Shown here: one piece after another, positions 62,765 through 64,000 of the stretch
Numbering within the stretch: the stretch's first letter is position 1
Layout of the letters: each line of letters starts with the position of its first letter
Assembly: GCF_000472525.1 (NCBI RefSeq)
Contig: NZ_AWZT01000018.1
Location: 48,361 to 112,360, forward strand
Direction: 5' to 3'
DNA from: Paraburkholderia dilworthii
Lineage (GTDB): Bacteria; Pseudomonadota; Gammaproteobacteria; Burkholderiales; Burkholderiaceae
Length of the DNA stretch: 64,000 nt
Notes under the pieces: generated by a model
What the model was told of the DNA's origin: nothing
What the model saw: only the letters and a program-made list of their open reading frames with translations
Database searches by the model: none
Program-made: the position numbers and the translations under genes

Positions 62765-63502
62765 ATGGAACCCCGACGTAACACGTTCGAACAGCCGATC
62801 GGAGCGCCGCTGCCCGACTGGAGCGGCGCGAAGCCGCCCGCGCGCACGCCGCTAGCCGGCCGCTATTGCCGCATAGAACCGGTGAGCGTCGAAGCCCACG
62901 CGGCGGATCTGTTCGACGCGTACCACTCGGCAACCGATGCGCGTGACTGGACGTATCTCGCAACGGGTCCGTTCGAAACCGTCGACGCCTATCGCGAGCA
63001 TCTAACCCGCATCGCTGCATCGGCCGACCCGCTGCACTACGCGGTGATCGACGCCGCGAGCGGGAAGGCGGTCGGCACACTGGCGCTGATGCGCATCGAC
63101 CCCGCTAACGGTGTGATCGAAGTGGGGCACGTCACTTATTCGCCGCGTCTGAAGCGAACGCGCGTGGCGACCGAAGCCATGTTCCTGCTGATGCAATACG
63201 TGTTCGACGAGCTCGGCTACCGGCGCTTCGAATGGAAATGCGATTCGCTGAACGAGCCGTCGCGCGTTGCGGCGTTGCGCTATGGCTTTACGTTCGAGGG
63301 CATCTTTCGCCAGGCGATTGTTTATCGTCAGCGCAATCGCGATACCGCGTGGTTTTCCGTTATCGACAGCGAATGGCCGGCGCTGCGTTCGAGTTATAAA
63401 CGTTGGCTCGATGACGCGAACTTCGACGTCGAAGGCCGGCAGGCGGAACGGTTAGCGGACCTGATCGCGCGACAAAGGGCAGCTTCTAACGAAGCTCAGT
63501 GA
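62765..63502 (+). CDS. GNAT acetyltransferase, RimJ/RimL type
   Basis: 245 residues from ATG 62765 with CCAGGAG upstream; an earlier in-frame start at 62738 is less likely. Segments GRYCRIEPVSVEAHAADLFD, IEVGHVTYSPRLKRTRVATE (acetyl-CoA loop) and RRFEWKCDSLNEPSRVAALR match the RimJ/RimL group. Many act on small amines or protein N termini. Divergent from the MocR gene, which may regulate it. Confidence 0.9.
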   Translation: MEPRRNTFEQPIGAPLPDWSGAKPPARTPLAGRYCRIEPVSVEAHAADLFDAYHSATDARDWTYLATGPFETVDAYREHLTRIAASADPLHYAVIDAASGKAVGTLALMRIDPANGVIEVGHVTYSPRLKRTRVATEAMFLLMQYVFDELGYRRFEWKCDSLNEPSRVAALRYGFTFEGIFRQAIVYRQRNRDTAWFSVIDSEWPALRSSYKRWLDDANFDVEGRQAERLADLIARQRAASNEAQ

Positions 63503-63524
63503 TACGCATGGACCATGAGTTGAA

Positions 63525-63547
63525 TAAGCCGGCCTCGCGCCGGCTTA
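63525..63547. terminator. Bidirectional hairpin between convergent acetyltransferase genes
   Basis: TAAGCCGGC (63525-63533), loop CTCGC, GCCGGCTTA (63539-63547), a 9-bp perfect stem. It includes the stop codon of the leftward gene and lies 22 bases after the rightward stop. Confidence 0.65.
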
Positions 63548-64000
63548 TGTCGTCGCACGAGGCGCGCGCCGCAGCATGATGGTCGGCTGTCCCTTGTACG
63601 TCGTGCGAAGCTGCTCCCGATAGCCGACCTTGCGGGCGAGCCGCAGCGAAGCTTCATTTTCCGGCGCAACGATGCACGCCGTTTCCGCGTCCGGCCATTT
63701 TTCGTCAGCCCAATCCAACGCGGCGCGCACGGCTTCGGTCGCGTAGCTGCGGTCATGCATTGCGGGGCTCAAAGCCCAGCCGGTTTCCGGCGTGCCCGCC
63801 AGGGAAGGCTCGATATCGCGCTGATAGTCGGCGAAACCGACTTCGCCGACGAAACGCCCGCTCTCCTTCTCGCGCACGACCCAATACCCGTAGCCGAGCA
63901 TCGCCCAATGACCGGCGTAGCGCAGCAGACGCGCCCACGCTTCTTCAGCCGTAAAAGGCTTGCCGCCGATATAGCGGATCACCTCGGGATCGGACCACAT
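63545..64000 (-). CDS. GNAT acetyltransferase (partial, runs off the window)
   Basis: 151 residues are visible. The start lies beyond base 64000, since the visible sequence opens with MWSDPEVIRYIGG, which is usually preceded by about 20-25 residues in the RimJ/RimL type. WALSPAMHDRSYATEAVRAA is the acetyl-CoA loop and VAPENEASLRLARKVGYRE the terminal helix. Second GNAT in tail-to-tail arrangement here. Confidence 0.88.
   Translation of the reverse strand: MWSDPEVIRYIGGKPFTAEEAWARLLRYAGHWAMLGYGYWVVREKESGRFVGEVGFADYQRDIEPSLAGTPETGWALSPAMHDRSYATEAVRAALDWADEKWPDAETACIVAPENEASLRLARKVGYREQLRTTYKGQPTIMLRRAPRATT

Overview
The window is high-GC DNA packed with metabolic transporters, regulators and CoA-linked catabolic genes. 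Gene content, protein style and frequent GTG/TTG starts point to a beta-proteobacterium of the Burkholderiaceae, most like Paraburkholderia/Caballeronia; this is inferred from protein families, as no rRNA or other taxonomic marker is present. I saw no rRNA, tRNA, CRISPR array or intact insertion sequence.

Layout. 1-2.4 kb: end of an unidentified gene, a 24-residue membrane peptide with its own terminator, an Lrp regulator and an MFS exporter. 2.5-3.3 kb: an Sfp-type phosphopantetheinyl transferase. 3.3-9.8 kb: a leftward catabolic cluster (MFS importer, DUF2783, MhpA-like flavin monooxygenase, metallo-beta-lactamase-fold protein) facing two tandem IclR regulators, with a 32-bp palindrome between them. 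9.9-16.5 kb: a CUT1 sugar ABC system (RpiR regulator, ATPase and SDR on one strand; binding protein and two permeases on the other) with a HexR/RpiR-like palindrome in the divergent promoter. 17.7-22.3 kb: MFS transporter, LysR regulator, CaiB-type CoA-transferase and a crotonase. 22.4-27.2 kb: glycine-zipper protein, Tat-exported phosphatase, a hypothetical and a GGDEF/EAL protein. 27.6-33.7 kb: a glpSTPQV-like glycerol ABC operon including the DUF2160 membrane protein. 33.7-41.3 kb: assorted DUF proteins, an HTH protein paired with a beta-propeller protein, and EamA, MHS and DUF4239 membrane proteins. 41.3-42.0 kb: a frameshifted, truncated sulfatase-maturase remnant.

42.3-50.7 kb is a compact operon for aerobic CoA-dependent 2-aminobenzoate (anthranilate) breakdown. 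It holds a monooxygenase/old-yellow-enzyme fusion, SDR, MarR, crotonase, acyl-CoA dehydrogenase, thioesterase, RidA-like protein and aryl-CoA ligase. The ligase makes the CoA ester, the fusion enzyme hydroxylates and reduces the ring, and the rest look like beta-oxidation, deamination and CoA-salvage steps under MarR control. A dienelactone-hydrolase fusion, a GST, an EmrB-type exporter and an AraC regulator follow.

55.4-59.25 kb is an AT-richer segment that looks acquired. It holds a Tat-lipoprotein with a pectate-lyase-like beta-helix, and a small orphan type VI secretion-type locus: a 42-residue ORF, a PAAR protein, a putative cysteine-hydrolase effector and a small lipoprotein as candidate immunity protein. 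The PAAR and effector genes each need one +1 frame correction. This is the most novel-looking part of the window. The right end returns to ordinary genes: two acetyltransferases plus a third cut by the window edge, a flavin reductase, a hypothetical protein and a MocR regulator.
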